A stretch of 64,000 nucleotides of DNA, from positions 4,774,001 through 4,838,000 of the forward strand of contig OZ246981.1 in the NCBI GenBank assembly GCA_965232455.1, written 5' to 3'. The notes below the pieces were generated by a model. That model was not told the origin of the DNA. It worked only from the letters and a program-made list of their open reading frames with translations, and did no database searches. The position numbers and the translations under genes are program-made. Source of the stretch: JBFGFX01 sp965232455. GTDB lineage: Bacteria; Pseudomonadota; Gammaproteobacteria; Steroidobacterales; Woeseiaceae. This document shows, piece by piece, positions 18,281-26,838 of this stretch. The stretch's first letter is position 1. Each line of letters begins with the position of its first letter.

Positions 18281-18868
18281 ATGAAAAGCGATATCGGTGG
18301 GCAACTGATGCTCCGCTACCAGGAGACCGGGGACCGGGAATCAGGGCACAAACTCTACGAGTTGTACCGGGAGGACTTGTGGCGTTTTTTGTTCTGGCTG
18401 ACGGCTGATCGGGAAGACACCGACGATCTCGCACAATTGGTCTGGCTGAAGGTGATCGAGGCTGCGGAAAATGGACGGTACCGGCGACGCGCAACCGTGA
18501 CATTCCGCACGTTCCTTTTTACCGTTGCCAGAAATGCGTGGATCGATCGGCTGCGGGGACGCCAAAAGCGCAAATCGGACTCCTCGTTCTCGGAATCGCA
18601 CCCGGACGTGCAGGACGCGACTGCGCTGCTGATCGAGGAATGCGTCGATATGACGATATGGGCGGAGTCGCTGTCCACGGCGCTTCGAGCGCTGCCGGAC
18701 GACCAGAGGGAGGTGATCCTGCTTTGGGCGACCGGTTTCACCTACGGGGAAATCGCCAACATCGTCGGCGCGGGAGAGAGTACCGTCGTGGGCCGTAAAC
18801 GCTATGCGATCGAAAAACTCAAGCATCTGATGGCCAGGCATCAGGATGCCAGAGCATTACCGATGTAA
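18281..18868 (+). CDS. ECF-type sigma-70 factor
   Basis: About 195 residues. Region 2: YELYREDLWRFLFWLTADREDTDDLAQLVWLKVIEA, with TVARNAWIDRLR of region 2.4. Region 4: ALPDDQREVILLWATGFTYGEIANIVGAGESTV. ATG at 18281 is annotated, but ATG at 18308 is a strong alternative: GGTGGG (18296-18301) lies 6 bases before it, and a TATAAT (18277-18282) overlaps the upstream ATG and would place the transcript start beyond it. Followed after 15 bases by a single-pass membrane protein in the position of an anti-sigma factor. Confidence 0.88.
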   Translation: MKSDIGGQLMLRYQETGDRESGHKLYELYREDLWRFLFWLTADREDTDDLAQLVWLKVIEAAENGRYRRRATVTFRTFLFTVARNAWIDRLRGRQKRKSDSSFSESHPDVQDATALLIEECVDMTIWAESLSTALRALPDDQREVILLWATGFTYGEIANIVGAGESTVVGRKRYAIEKLKHLMARHQDARALPM

Positions 18869-18883
18869 CCTGGGGATTCAGTG

Positions 18884-19417
18884 ATGACGCTCGAATCGAA
18901 AGTACGGAGAACGTATGAATCGGCGCCGTCGAGCGGTTCGCCCGAGGCGCAGCGCAGGATAATCCAGGCAATCGACGCGGCCGGCACGCGAATCGTCGAG
19001 AAGCGGCGTCGCGCGCGAATGCCTCGGTGGACTCGTATTGGATTCTCCGTGGCCGCGATCGTGTTCGTCTGCGTGGGCGCGATTCAGCTTCAGTATTGGC
19101 AGGTCTCCGATCGGCTTCGGGGTGAGGGGAACGATGATCGCATGGCGCCGGTCGAGGGCGCGATTCTCGATGGTGCCCCCGAGGTGCTTCGTTGGCCGGC
19201 ACAGGCCGGCGCGGAATCTTACGAGGTCGTCCTGAGAGACGGCGGGGGCAACGTCATTCTGGAGGCGACGACCGATTCGACCGTAACCGTATTTGAGGTC
19301 CCCGCGGCAGCGCGCAATGTACTCGAGCAGGGTGGAACATTCCTGTGGTCCGTGACGGCGGAGGGGGTCGTTCGTCGCGAACTCGGTCCAGTCTGGTTTG
19401 AAGTAGCGGCGAACTAA
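18884..19417 (+). CDS. Single-pass membrane protein in anti-sigma position, FN3-like extracytoplasmic domain
   Basis: 177 residues: a basic cytoplasmic N-terminus (residues 1-50, ending KRRRARMPRWTR), one transmembrane helix (IGFSVAAIVFVCVGAIQL) and a periplasmic domain of ~100 residues with an FN3-like pattern (LRWPAQAGAESYEVVLRD ... GGTFLWSVTAEG). No zinc-binding HxxxCxxC anti-sigma motif is seen. Position directly after an ECF sigma factor suggests it restrains that factor, but this is inference from gene order. GTG at 18881 immediately precedes the ATG. Confidence 0.7.
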   Translation: MTLESKVRRTYESAPSSGSPEAQRRIIQAIDAAGTRIVEKRRRARMPRWTRIGFSVAAIVFVCVGAIQLQYWQVSDRLRGEGNDDRMAPVEGAILDGAPEVLRWPAQAGAESYEVVLRDGGGNVILEATTDSTVTVFEVPAAARNVLEQGGTFLWSVTAEGVVRRELGPVWFEVAAN

Positions 19418-19590
19418 CCAGATTAACAGTGAGCGCCAAACCGACGCGCTAGAACCCGGAATTCGGAATTTATGCCGATTTCTTGACGTCACGCGTTTAC
19501 TCTCCGAAGAGTCCGTTCATGGGTTCGCCGCTGGCCCGGCCCAGGGTTGGCGGCGTGCGAGTGTTTGTTGGCGCGGAAGATGGAGCCTTG

Positions 19591-20625
19591 ATGATGTTCC
19601 GAATTCTCGGGTTCGAGGGGGTGGGGGTGCTCTGCGTACTGTTGGCCTATCTCGTGGTTGGCGGAGGCTTTGGTGTCGTCGCCGACGGCCTGCGCTCGCC
19701 GTACGTAAGTCTCCTGGTGAGTGCATCCGTTTTCATTCCGACGCTCGTATGGACGGCGATTCTCGGAATGCGATTTTTTCGAGAGCGCCGGAGACTTTCG
19801 ATGGCGCGCGAACGTCTCGAGCTTGAAATGTCGGAATTGACCGAGCAGATCAGAAGTCGATATCAACAACAGAGAGACGCCGAAAAGAAAGAAGCGCTCG
19901 ACTGCGAACGCCAGCGAATCATGCGGGACGTTCACGACGGGTTGGGGGGGCTTCTGATTCAGGCGGTCGCGCTGGCGGAGCAGCCCGCGCATACCAACGA
20001 GTTGCGGGAAGTGCTGTCCGTTGCCCTCCACGACTTGCGGCTGATCGTAAACTCGCTCAGCCCGACGGAAGGTAATCTCGGTGAGCTGCTTTCGACGTTT
20101 CGTCATTTTCACAACAGGGCGAGGGGGTCCGATCGCTGCCGCTACGAATGGTTCGTCGGTGATCTGTGTGACGTCCGGCTCGAACCGTCACAGTCGATGA
20201 GTATCCTGCGCGTGATGCAGGAGGCATTGACCAACGTCGCGAAACACGCCCGGGCGACACGGGTTCGTATTCATATCGGCAAGTCCGGGCCGCAGGAACT
20301 GCGGTTTCTCGTTGAAGACAACGGTATCGGGTTCGGCGAGCACGGCGGCACCGGCCGCGGCGTCGCGAGCATGAGGCAGCGGGCAGCCGAACTTCATGGA
20401 GACCTGTCCATTCAATCGACACCGGCCGGAACCCGCGTTCAGATGGTCATACCCATAGGCTGCGGCGAGCGGCGGATCGAGCCGCCGTTGAGGAAAGCGT
20501 TTGACGAGCGCCTGGTTACGCTCCGGCCGAACGTCGAACGTGAGGTAGGGAACAGTGGCGCCCTTCGCGATCTGAATCGGCTCGCAGCTCATCGTGCGGG
20601 ATCGGACCTGAGGCAGGCCGGATGA
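19591..20625 (+). CDS. NarX-family sensor histidine kinase
   Basis: About 344 residues. Two N-terminal transmembrane helices (VGVLCVLLAYLVVGGGFGV and VSLLVSASVFIPTLVWTAIL) are followed by a coiled-coil, then a HisKA_3 dimerisation domain with phospho-His115 in IMRDVHDGLGG and a HATPase domain (QEALTNVAKHARA, VEDNGIGFG, GRGVASMRQRA). A ~55-residue tail follows the ATPase domain. ATG at 19591 is chosen because GGAG lies 5-6 bases upstream; the reading frame extends back to 19483. The stop overlaps the start of the CHAT gene as ATGA. No periplasmic sensor domain, so the signal is probably membrane- or cytoplasm-borne. Confidence 0.88.
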   Translation: MMFRILGFEGVGVLCVLLAYLVVGGGFGVVADGLRSPYVSLLVSASVFIPTLVWTAILGMRFFRERRRLSMARERLELEMSELTEQIRSRYQQQRDAEKKEALDCERQRIMRDVHDGLGGLLIQAVALAEQPAHTNELREVLSVALHDLRLIVNSLSPTEGNLGELLSTFRHFHNRARGSDRCRYEWFVGDLCDVRLEPSQSMSILRVMQEALTNVAKHARATRVRIHIGKSGPQELRFLVEDNGIGFGEHGGTGRGVASMRQRAAELHGDLSIQSTPAGTRVQMVIPIGCGERRIEPPLRKAFDERLVTLRPNVEREVGNSGALRDLNRLAAHRAGSDLRQAG

Positions 20626-23600
20626 AGTCGTTGGACCGCTTGTGCCGCGCACCGTTTGCCAGGCTCCGCAGCGGTGGTGTTGCACGGCGTCCGATTACTG
20701 CAGGCGCGATCTTGCCGGGCGACACGATTGCCCGTCGTTCAAAGCCGTTTTCCAATTCGCGCTCGTCGTCCCTCACCCGTGCGCGAATCGGCGGGAGCGG
20801 CCGGCCAACGTTCGGTCGCTTCCGCATCTATTGTCGTTCATTGCTCGCGCAAAAATGGGCAGTGGCGTGTCTCTCACTGTTTGCGCTTGGCGAGGCCGCT
20901 CACGCCAGCGTCACGGTTGTCGATGTCGTGGCGCGGTCGGCGGCATCACGCGCCGATATTCGTGTTGGTGACGTGCTGGAGGCATGGCGGTGGTCGACCG
21001 ATGATGCGTGGAGAAACATTGACTCTCCGTTCGATTTGGACCTGATCGAGGTTGAACGGGCATCGACGGATGGTTTTTTGCTCAGGCTCAATCGCGGCGA
21101 CCTCGTACTGGACGTCGAGGTCGATTCCGGAGTGCTGGATATTGCCGCGGTGCCGGGCCAGGACGCGAGCGTTCCCGGGCGATCCAGATCGTTTTTGTCG
21201 CTTGGCGTTGACGATCAATTGACCGCTCTGGCCGCGCAGGCCGCACGGTCGAGCGGAATCGAGGCGGCGTGGTACTGGAGCGAATACGCCGAGATTTCGA
21301 TAAGGCACAAGCGCTTCGCCGAGGGGCGGAGCGCATTTGCAAAGGCGCTTGCTGCGATACCGAAGGCCGCGGATCGATTGACGGAATTAAAAAGCTGGAC
21401 AGGCCAGAAAACCGGCGAAGCGTTCTGGCGTGCCGGCGACTACCGCAACGCGGACAAGTTCATAGAGGCCGGGGCGACGTTAGACCAGTCCACGCGCTTG
21501 CGGAAGCTACTGCACGCCAGGGCGCAGCACCTGAAAGGGCGGCACGCGGCCTATCGCGGTGACTACGATTCGGCGCAATCGCTGTTGCAGGAAGCTCGCG
21601 GTATTCAAAGCACCGTCGCGCCGTCCAGCATGTCGCTTGCCGACACGGTCCATGATCTGGGAAATACGGCGTTCTGGGGGGGAGAGATCGAAACCGCGGA
21701 GCGATGGTTTCAAGAGAGCCTCGAAATCCGCGAGGCCCTGGCCGCGGAGTCCGACCGCCATGCGCGAAGCCTGGCGCAGCTCGGTAACGTCTTCTGGCGT
21801 AAGGGAGACCTCGAGACCGCTGAGACGCTGTTCCAGCGCGCACGCGACATTCATGAAGTGACTCAGCCCGGGAGCCTGATTCTTGCCGGTGATATCACCA
21901 TGCTGGGTCACGTTGCTTCCGATCGTAACGATTTTGCGGCCGCCGACCGTTATTACTACCAATCCCTGGCTATTACGCAAAACCGATATCCGGGCGAGGT
22001 AACCGTCGCCAACACGTTGATGGGAATCGCGAACATCCTACGAAAGCGCGTCGACCTGGATCGAGCCAGGGAATTCCACAAGATGGCGCTGGAACTGTAT
22101 ACGAAATCGGGGTCGAAGCAACGGCGCTCCCTGTCGCTGTCGAATCTCGGCAACGTCGAATTGGATGCCGGCAATCTGGAGGAAGCCCAACGGTACTACG
22201 AGGAATCGCTCGCGATCCGCCGGGACATCGGTATCGCGTCCGGTTCATTGTTGGGGTCGATCTATTACAACCTGGGGCGCCTCGAACACCGCAGGGGGCG
22301 ATCGGTCGAGGCGCAGGAGTGGCTGGAAAAGGCCCTTGCCGAATATGTTGCCGAGTCGCCCGAATCACTCGCGGTACAGGCGGTACTGTTCCATCTGGGT
22401 GAGGTAAAAAGCGCCGCCGGCCGGGTACCCGAAGCCGCCCCCTATTACGAGCGATCGCTCAATATCGCCAGCCGTCTCGCTCCCGGTACGATGACCGAGG
22501 TTGAATCCTTACACCGCAGCGGCGTGGTTGCGTACCGGCTTGGTGATAAGGATCTGGCCCGGAAACAGCTAAACGCGGCGGTAGCCGCATTCGAGATGCA
22601 AAGACGGCGGGTGGGCGGCAACGGCGCGGCACAGCGCCATTTCACCGGACAATTCGAGTTCGTGTATGAAGACCTGGCCGAGCTGCTGATACGGTCGGGA
22701 GAATACGAAGCGGCATTCGATGTCATGGAGCGTTTCCGGTCACGAGTGCTCTCGGCGATGATCTCGGGCCGTTTGGGGGAATTGCAGCCGAATAGCAGCG
22801 TCAGTATCAGCGACGATCTTGCGCGCGCGAGCAAGGAATACGACACTGCGCTCGCGCAACTCATGCGATCGGGTGGCGTCGCGGAGACGGACTATCGCGA
22901 AAGGCGGGACCGGCTCGATCGGGCGCGCCGCAATCGCGAATTTCTGGAAGCACGGTATGCGGCGTTGATGCCCCGGCGTGCGTCTATTGAACAGCCGGAA
23001 CCCCTGCCTCTCCGGCAGGTAGCAGGCCGGTTCAACGACGACGTTGCAATACTCAGTTATGCGGTGTCTGTAAAAGGGGTCGACGTGTTCGCGGTTAGCG
23101 CGGGGCCGGATTTCGACCTCGAATTCGTCCGTCTGGACGTCGATCCGCGGTCGCTCGGCGCCAGCATCGACGGATTTCTGGATCTGATGCAACTGGCCGA
23201 TCCGAACGATCCGCTGCGCGAATCAGCGCTGCTGCAATCGGAAGCGTTGTACCAGTCCCTGATTCAGCCGGTAGCTCACCTGTTGTCCGGGAACAGGAAG
23301 ATCATCATCTTACCCGATGGAGCGCTTTACCGGCTTCCGTTCGCGGCGCTTGGCCGACGGAGCTCGGGTGCGACGGTGCCTCGTTTCCTGGTACAGGACC
23401 ACGAGATACTGTATGCGCCTTCGCTGCATTGGTTGTTGAGCTCGAGCGGCGCCGATTCCCGATCGACGGGCCACGGCGACGTACTCGTCTTCGCCGACCC
23501 TCGACCCCACGTTGAAGGAACCTGGCCGGACCTGCTGTCGCAGCTCTATCGCGGCGAACGATTGCCGTCATTGCCCGCCGCCAGGCGTGAGGCGCAAATC

Positions 23601-24221
23601 ATCGCGGATCTGTTCGAGGGTAAGGCGACGGTTTACGTTGGGGATGACGCCAGCGAGTTGCGCTTCAAGCAATCCGTATCGACCGGGCGGTACGGAATAC
23701 AGCATTTTGCAACGCACGCAATCAGCAGCAGCGCGCGGCCGATGGAATCGTTTCTCGTGCTAGCGGCGGATGCGTCGAAAGGGGACGCGGACGAGAACGG
23801 GCTTCTGCAGGCTCGGGAGATTGCCGAAGGCGCGCCGATAGACGCACAGCTCGTCGTGCTGGCGGCCTGTCACACGGCACCGGACGCCGACGATCTCAGC
23901 GACAGTGTCAACGGTCTGACGGGCGCTTTTCTCTATGCCGGCGCGCGCAACGTCCTTGCGACGTACTGGCCCATCAGAGACGAGCCGACGAGTGGTTTCA
24001 TGGGGCGGTATTACGAGCAACTTCGTGACGGCGCATTACCCGGCGCCGCGTTACGCGAGGTGCAGATGCAATCGATTCGCCGAACCTTTGGCTTGCCGTC
24101 GGAGCAAGCTCGAGGTGCCGCCGGACAAGCGCACGATGTCACGGGTCGTTTGTCGGAGAATCCCCTCGCGTGGGCGGCATTTGCTGTCTACGGCGACGGC
24201 CATCGATCCGTGCTGCGATGA
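20622..24221 (+). CDS. Exported PDZ-TPR-CHAT (caspase-like) protein
   Basis: 1199 residues. A basic N-terminal stretch precedes a signal-peptide or anchor-like helix (KWAVACLSLFALGEAAHA, ~75-92). Next is a PDZ-like domain (VVDVVARSAASRADIRVGDVLEAW), then about ten TPR-like repeats (~residues 215-690, e.g. ADTVHDLGNTAFWGGEIETAERWFQ), and a C-terminal CHAT domain (~800-1195). The catalytic dyad is present: His1032 in HFATHA and Cys1083 in LAACHTA. The ATG overlaps the kinase stop; TTG at 20841 would start right at the export signal. CHAT proteins are caspase/separase relatives; TPRs usually bind the partner or substrate. Substrate unknown. Confidence 0.88.
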   Translation: MKSLDRLCRAPFARLRSGGVARRPITAGAILPGDTIARRSKPFSNSRSSSLTRARIGGSGRPTFGRFRIYCRSLLAQKWAVACLSLFALGEAAHASVTVVDVVARSAASRADIRVGDVLEAWRWSTDDAWRNIDSPFDLDLIEVERASTDGFLLRLNRGDLVLDVEVDSGVLDIAAVPGQDASVPGRSRSFLSLGVDDQLTALAAQAARSSGIEAAWYWSEYAEISIRHKRFAEGRSAFAKALAAIPKAADRLTELKSWTGQKTGEAFWRAGDYRNADKFIEAGATLDQSTRLRKLLHARAQHLKGRHAAYRGDYDSAQSLLQEARGIQSTVAPSSMSLADTVHDLGNTAFWGGEIETAERWFQESLEIREALAAESDRHARSLAQLGNVFWRKGDLETAETLFQRARDIHEVTQPGSLILAGDITMLGHVASDRNDFAAADRYYYQSLAITQNRYPGEVTVANTLMGIANILRKRVDLDRAREFHKMALELYTKSGSKQRRSLSLSNLGNVELDAGNLEEAQRYYEESLAIRRDIGIASGSLLGSIYYNLGRLEHRRGRSVEAQEWLEKALAEYVAESPESLAVQAVLFHLGEVKSAAGRVPEAAPYYERSLNIASRLAPGTMTEVESLHRSGVVAYRLGDKDLARKQLNAAVAAFEMQRRRVGGNGAAQRHFTGQFEFVYEDLAELLIRSGEYEAAFDVMERFRSRVLSAMISGRLGELQPNSSVSISDDLARASKEYDTALAQLMRSGGVAETDYRERRDRLDRARRNREFLEARYAALMPRRASIEQPEPLPLRQVAGRFNDDVAILSYAVSVKGVDVFAVSAGPDFDLEFVRLDVDPRSLGASIDGFLDLMQLADPNDPLRESALLQSEALYQSLIQPVAHLLSGNRKIIILPDGALYRLPFAALGRRSSGATVPRFLVQDHEILYAPSLHWLLSSSGADSRSTGHGDVLVFADPRPHVEGTWPDLLSQLYRGERLPSLPAARREAQIIADLFEGKATVYVGDDASELRFKQSVSTGRYGIQHFATHAISSSARPMESFLVLAADASKGDADENGLLQAREIAEGAPIDAQLVVLAACHTAPDADDLSDSVNGLTGAFLYAGARNVLATYWPIRDEPTSGFMGRYYEQLRDGALPGAALREVQMQSIRRTFGLPSEQARGAAGQAHDVTGRLSENPLAWAAFAVYGDGHRSVLR

Positions 24222-24258
24222 TCCTGAACGGTTCGTTGCCGCAAATGAACTCGCTCCG

Positions 24259-25812
24259 TTAGAAGGCGGCCCGGGACGTGATGATTCGCCATGTGTACCG
24301 GGCGACCATGCCGGTGACCGCCATTCCAAAAAGAACGGTGTAGGCGGCGAGCGCGGCGGGCGTTTCCCACGCCGAGATTCGAGCGGCTTTGATATGGCCC
24401 ATATACATCTCTTCGCCGTCGAATAGCACCATCGAGTCATCGAGTGTGGAGCCGGAAATTCTGTAGTGGTTCTGCTGGATGGGGGTCAATGTTCGTTTAC
24501 CGAACATTCGCGAACTCAGCAGTAGCGTTCCACCCTGCCGCTTGACCTCGAATGTCAGCAGGTAATTCAGATACCAGTATTCCGGGTCGATGAAATCGAC
24601 CGGACGATAGAATCCGGCCAGACTATCGAGTTCCTCTTCCGATGGAAGTGACTCGACGACTCTCCGCGGCGGCGCCACGGCATCGAGAATGCGACGTGCG
24701 GCAACCGATGTCGGCTCGTTGTTCGCCAAATTCGATAGTACTACGACCCCTATGTCCGCGTCGGGCAACAGAGCCAGACGTGCCGCGGCGCCACTGAGGC
24801 TGCCGTCCCACCAGGCCATGCGTTGCCCCGGATGCTCTCGAATCGCGAATCCAAGACCGAAACCCTGGTCCGATTCCGCATGCGCTCTCATCTGCATCCG
24901 CAGCATCTCGGCGACGGATTCCGGAAGCAGAATGCGATTGCCGTCCAGTTCGCCTTCGCCAAGAATCATCAGGGCAAAGCGGGCGAGGTCGGGGGCAGTG
25001 GTGACGAGGCCGCCCGCCGGCGCGCTTGGCGCGGGGTTCGCGTGACGGGTGCGGTCCGAGCCGCTCCAGAACCAATGGCCGTACGCCGCGGCCAGCGTAT
25101 CCTCTAATGCCCATGGTGAGTCGAACGTCGAACGATTCATGCCCAGCGGTCGGAAAAGCGCATCTCTTGCATAATCTGCAAAAGTCTGTCCCGCGGCTTG
25201 CGCCGCCACATAGCCGGCTAGAGCGAATCCGTTGTTGGCGTATACGATGCGGTCGCCCGGGGGGTGAACCGCTCGTTGCCCCTGCGACAGGTGCTCCTCC
25301 AACGTCGGCACCGGCTTTCCCCAATCGATGATGCCGTTCCAGCTAACCGGCAGTCCGGAGCTGTGAGACAGCAGTTGACGAAGCGTTGCGTCGACAGGTT
25401 CGCCCGCGCTATCGCGTACCCAAAATGCCGGCTTCAGGTACGAATTCACCGGTTTATCGAGATCCAGCCGTCCCTTTTCGACCTGGCGCATCACAAGTGC
25501 CGCGGTCAGTATTTTCGAGACGGATGCCGCCGGATACAGCGTGTCGACGGCGGCAACCTTTCCCGTTTCCAGATCGGCGAACCCCGATGCGTGCTCGACC
25601 ACCACCTGTCCCTTACGAACCAAGACAACGGACATCGCTGGCGTTCCGCCGCGAGTTCGCTCTTCTTCGATGATTCGTCCGACTTCGGCGTGCAATTCCG
25701 CAGCGGCTGTCGATACGGTGGCCAGCGAGATGGCCAGGATCATCACGGTCAGTGTTTGGATTTCCGTTCGCCGCCGACAGGCCTTCTCACGATGATGATT
25801 TAAATGATTCAT
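24259..25812 (-). CDS. Class C beta-lactamase-like serine hydrolase with C-terminal membrane helix
   Basis: 517 residues with a signal peptide (TLTVMILAISLATVSTAAA) and a serine-beta-lactamase fold: Ser-x-x-Lys in AASVSKIL, Tyr-x-Asn in VYANNGFALAGY, and a C-terminal domain (LAGFYRPVDFIDPEYWYLNY). A last hydrophobic helix (ALAAYTVLFGMAVTGMVA) anchors it in the membrane. ATG at 25812-25810 is chosen because AGGAA lies 8 bases upstream and the protein begins just before the signal peptide; the frame continues 78 codons further up, across the promoter of the divergent gene. Such proteins are esterases, D-amino-acid peptidases or penicillin-binding-like enzymes; no specific substrate can be assigned. 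Confidence 0.85.
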   Translation of the reverse strand: MNHLNHHREKACRRRTEIQTLTVMILAISLATVSTAAAELHAEVGRIIEEERTRGGTPAMSVVLVRKGQVVVEHASGFADLETGKVAAVDTLYPAASVSKILTAALVMRQVEKGRLDLDKPVNSYLKPAFWVRDSAGEPVDATLRQLLSHSSGLPVSWNGIIDWGKPVPTLEEHLSQGQRAVHPPGDRIVYANNGFALAGYVAAQAAGQTFADYARDALFRPLGMNRSTFDSPWALEDTLAAAYGHWFWSGSDRTRHANPAPSAPAGGLVTTAPDLARFALMILGEGELDGNRILLPESVAEMLRMQMRAHAESDQGFGLGFAIREHPGQRMAWWDGSLSGAAARLALLPDADIGVVVLSNLANNEPTSVAARRILDAVAPPRRVVESLPSEEELDSLAGFYRPVDFIDPEYWYLNYLLTFEVKRQGGTLLLSSRMFGKRTLTPIQQNHYRISGSTLDDSMVLFDGEEMYMGHIKAARISAWETPAALAAYTVLFGMAVTGMVARYTWRIITSRAAF

Positions 25813-25893
25813 GGCTTGCTGTTTCCTGGTGTCGAACGAACCGCTTCCCGTCCTCTTTCGGGGGCGCTTTAGGGTCGGTCGAGGGGGTAGAGA

Positions 25894-25921
25894 TTGATTT
25901 TTGTACTGTTTCGCATATAAT
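25894..25921 (+). promoter_or_regulatory. Sigma-70 promoter of the TetR-family gene
   Basis: TTGATT (25894-25899), 16-bp spacer, TATAAT (25916-25921). The -10 box overlaps the left arm of an inverted repeat, suggesting autoregulation. Confidence 0.6.
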
Positions 25922-25954
25922 TCAGGGTCCGTCAAGGTTTTTATGCGAATCAGT
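25905..25954. promoter_or_regulatory. Inverted-repeat operator candidate between serine hydrolase and TetR genes
   Basis: Left arm ACTGTTTCGCATA (25905-25917), right arm TATGCGAATCAGT (25942-25954). The reverse complement of the right arm matches the left at 12 of 13 positions; the arms are 24 bp apart. The left arm overlaps the -10 box and the right arm ends just before the likely ATG (25961). Probably two half-sites or two sites for the TetR regulator. Confidence 0.55.
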
Positions 25955-25960
25955 ATAAAA

Positions 25961-26569
25961 ATGACGAAAGCCAAGAAGAGAGGCCGGCCGAGGCAATTCG
26001 ATGCGGATAAGGCTTTGAAGGCCATGGCCGACGAGTTCTCGCTCAAGGGATTCAGCGCAACGTCTCTGGACGATCTTGCGCGAGCCTCCGGTGTGAATCG
26101 ACCGAGTATTTACGCCGCCTTCGGCAACAAATTGTCCATTTTCCTTGCGGTGATCGATTTGCACTTCGAGCAATTCGAGCGGGAGATGGCCGAGGCCGTC
26201 GACGAACGGGCGCCGCTGGAGGAGTACATGAACCAGTTTTATGCCGCCGAACTGGAAGCCTACTTTCACGGCAGCGCTGCGCAAGGCAGCTTCGTGTTTT
26301 CCAACGCCGTTGCGGAAGCACCTGCGCATCCCGAGATTGGTGTACGGATAGTCAAGTTGATCGCTGCTCTGGAGGAGCAGGTGGCAAAGCGGGTTGCGGT
26401 GGAAATCAAGGGCTCGGATCGTGATGCCTCAGAAGCGAATCCCATCGCTCAGCTTGCGATCGGCTATCTCATGACGCTCTCGAACAAAGCCAGAGCCGGT
26501 TGCGAAAAAGCTGCTGTGATGGAGGATGCGAAACGCGTATCGGCTCTCCTCGCCCGGCTCGCACGGTGA
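25961..26569 (+). CDS. TetR-family transcriptional regulator
   Basis: 202 residues. The N-terminus MTKAKKRGRPRQFDADKAL leads into the TetR HTH (FSATSLDDLARASGVNRPSIYAAFGNKLSIF), with a ligand-binding C-terminal half (SFVFSNAVAEAPAHPEIG), as in the AcrR-type subfamily with a tetracyclin-repressor-like C domain. ATG at 25961 is favoured because the operator-like arm (25942-25954) would otherwise lie inside the gene; ATG at 25943 has AAGG upstream and remains possible. Divergent from the serine hydrolase, its likely target. Confidence 0.85.
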   Translation: MTKAKKRGRPRQFDADKALKAMADEFSLKGFSATSLDDLARASGVNRPSIYAAFGNKLSIFLAVIDLHFEQFEREMAEAVDERAPLEEYMNQFYAAELEAYFHGSAAQGSFVFSNAVAEAPAHPEIGVRIVKLIAALEEQVAKRVAVEIKGSDRDASEANPIAQLAIGYLMTLSNKARAGCEKAAVMEDAKRVSALLARLAR

Positions 26570-26838
26570 GGGAATTCGGTGGGTATCGATGGCGTAACGC
26601 GAGGTTCCATTCGCTGCGTTGGGTGAGTCTAGAGCGTGCCGAACGCATCAGTAAGCGTTCTCACGGCGCTCGCAGACGATCGTCGGTTTCCACATCCAAT
26701 ACCGGATCGGTCCATGTTGCGATGATCCTGAACAGCTCGCTGGCCACATAAGGTCTGCCGGATCCTGGTTCAACCTGCGACAGTCTGGGCGTCTTTAAAG
26801 ACGGCGTAGAAAAGATATCAATGACCACCTGCAGCGCT

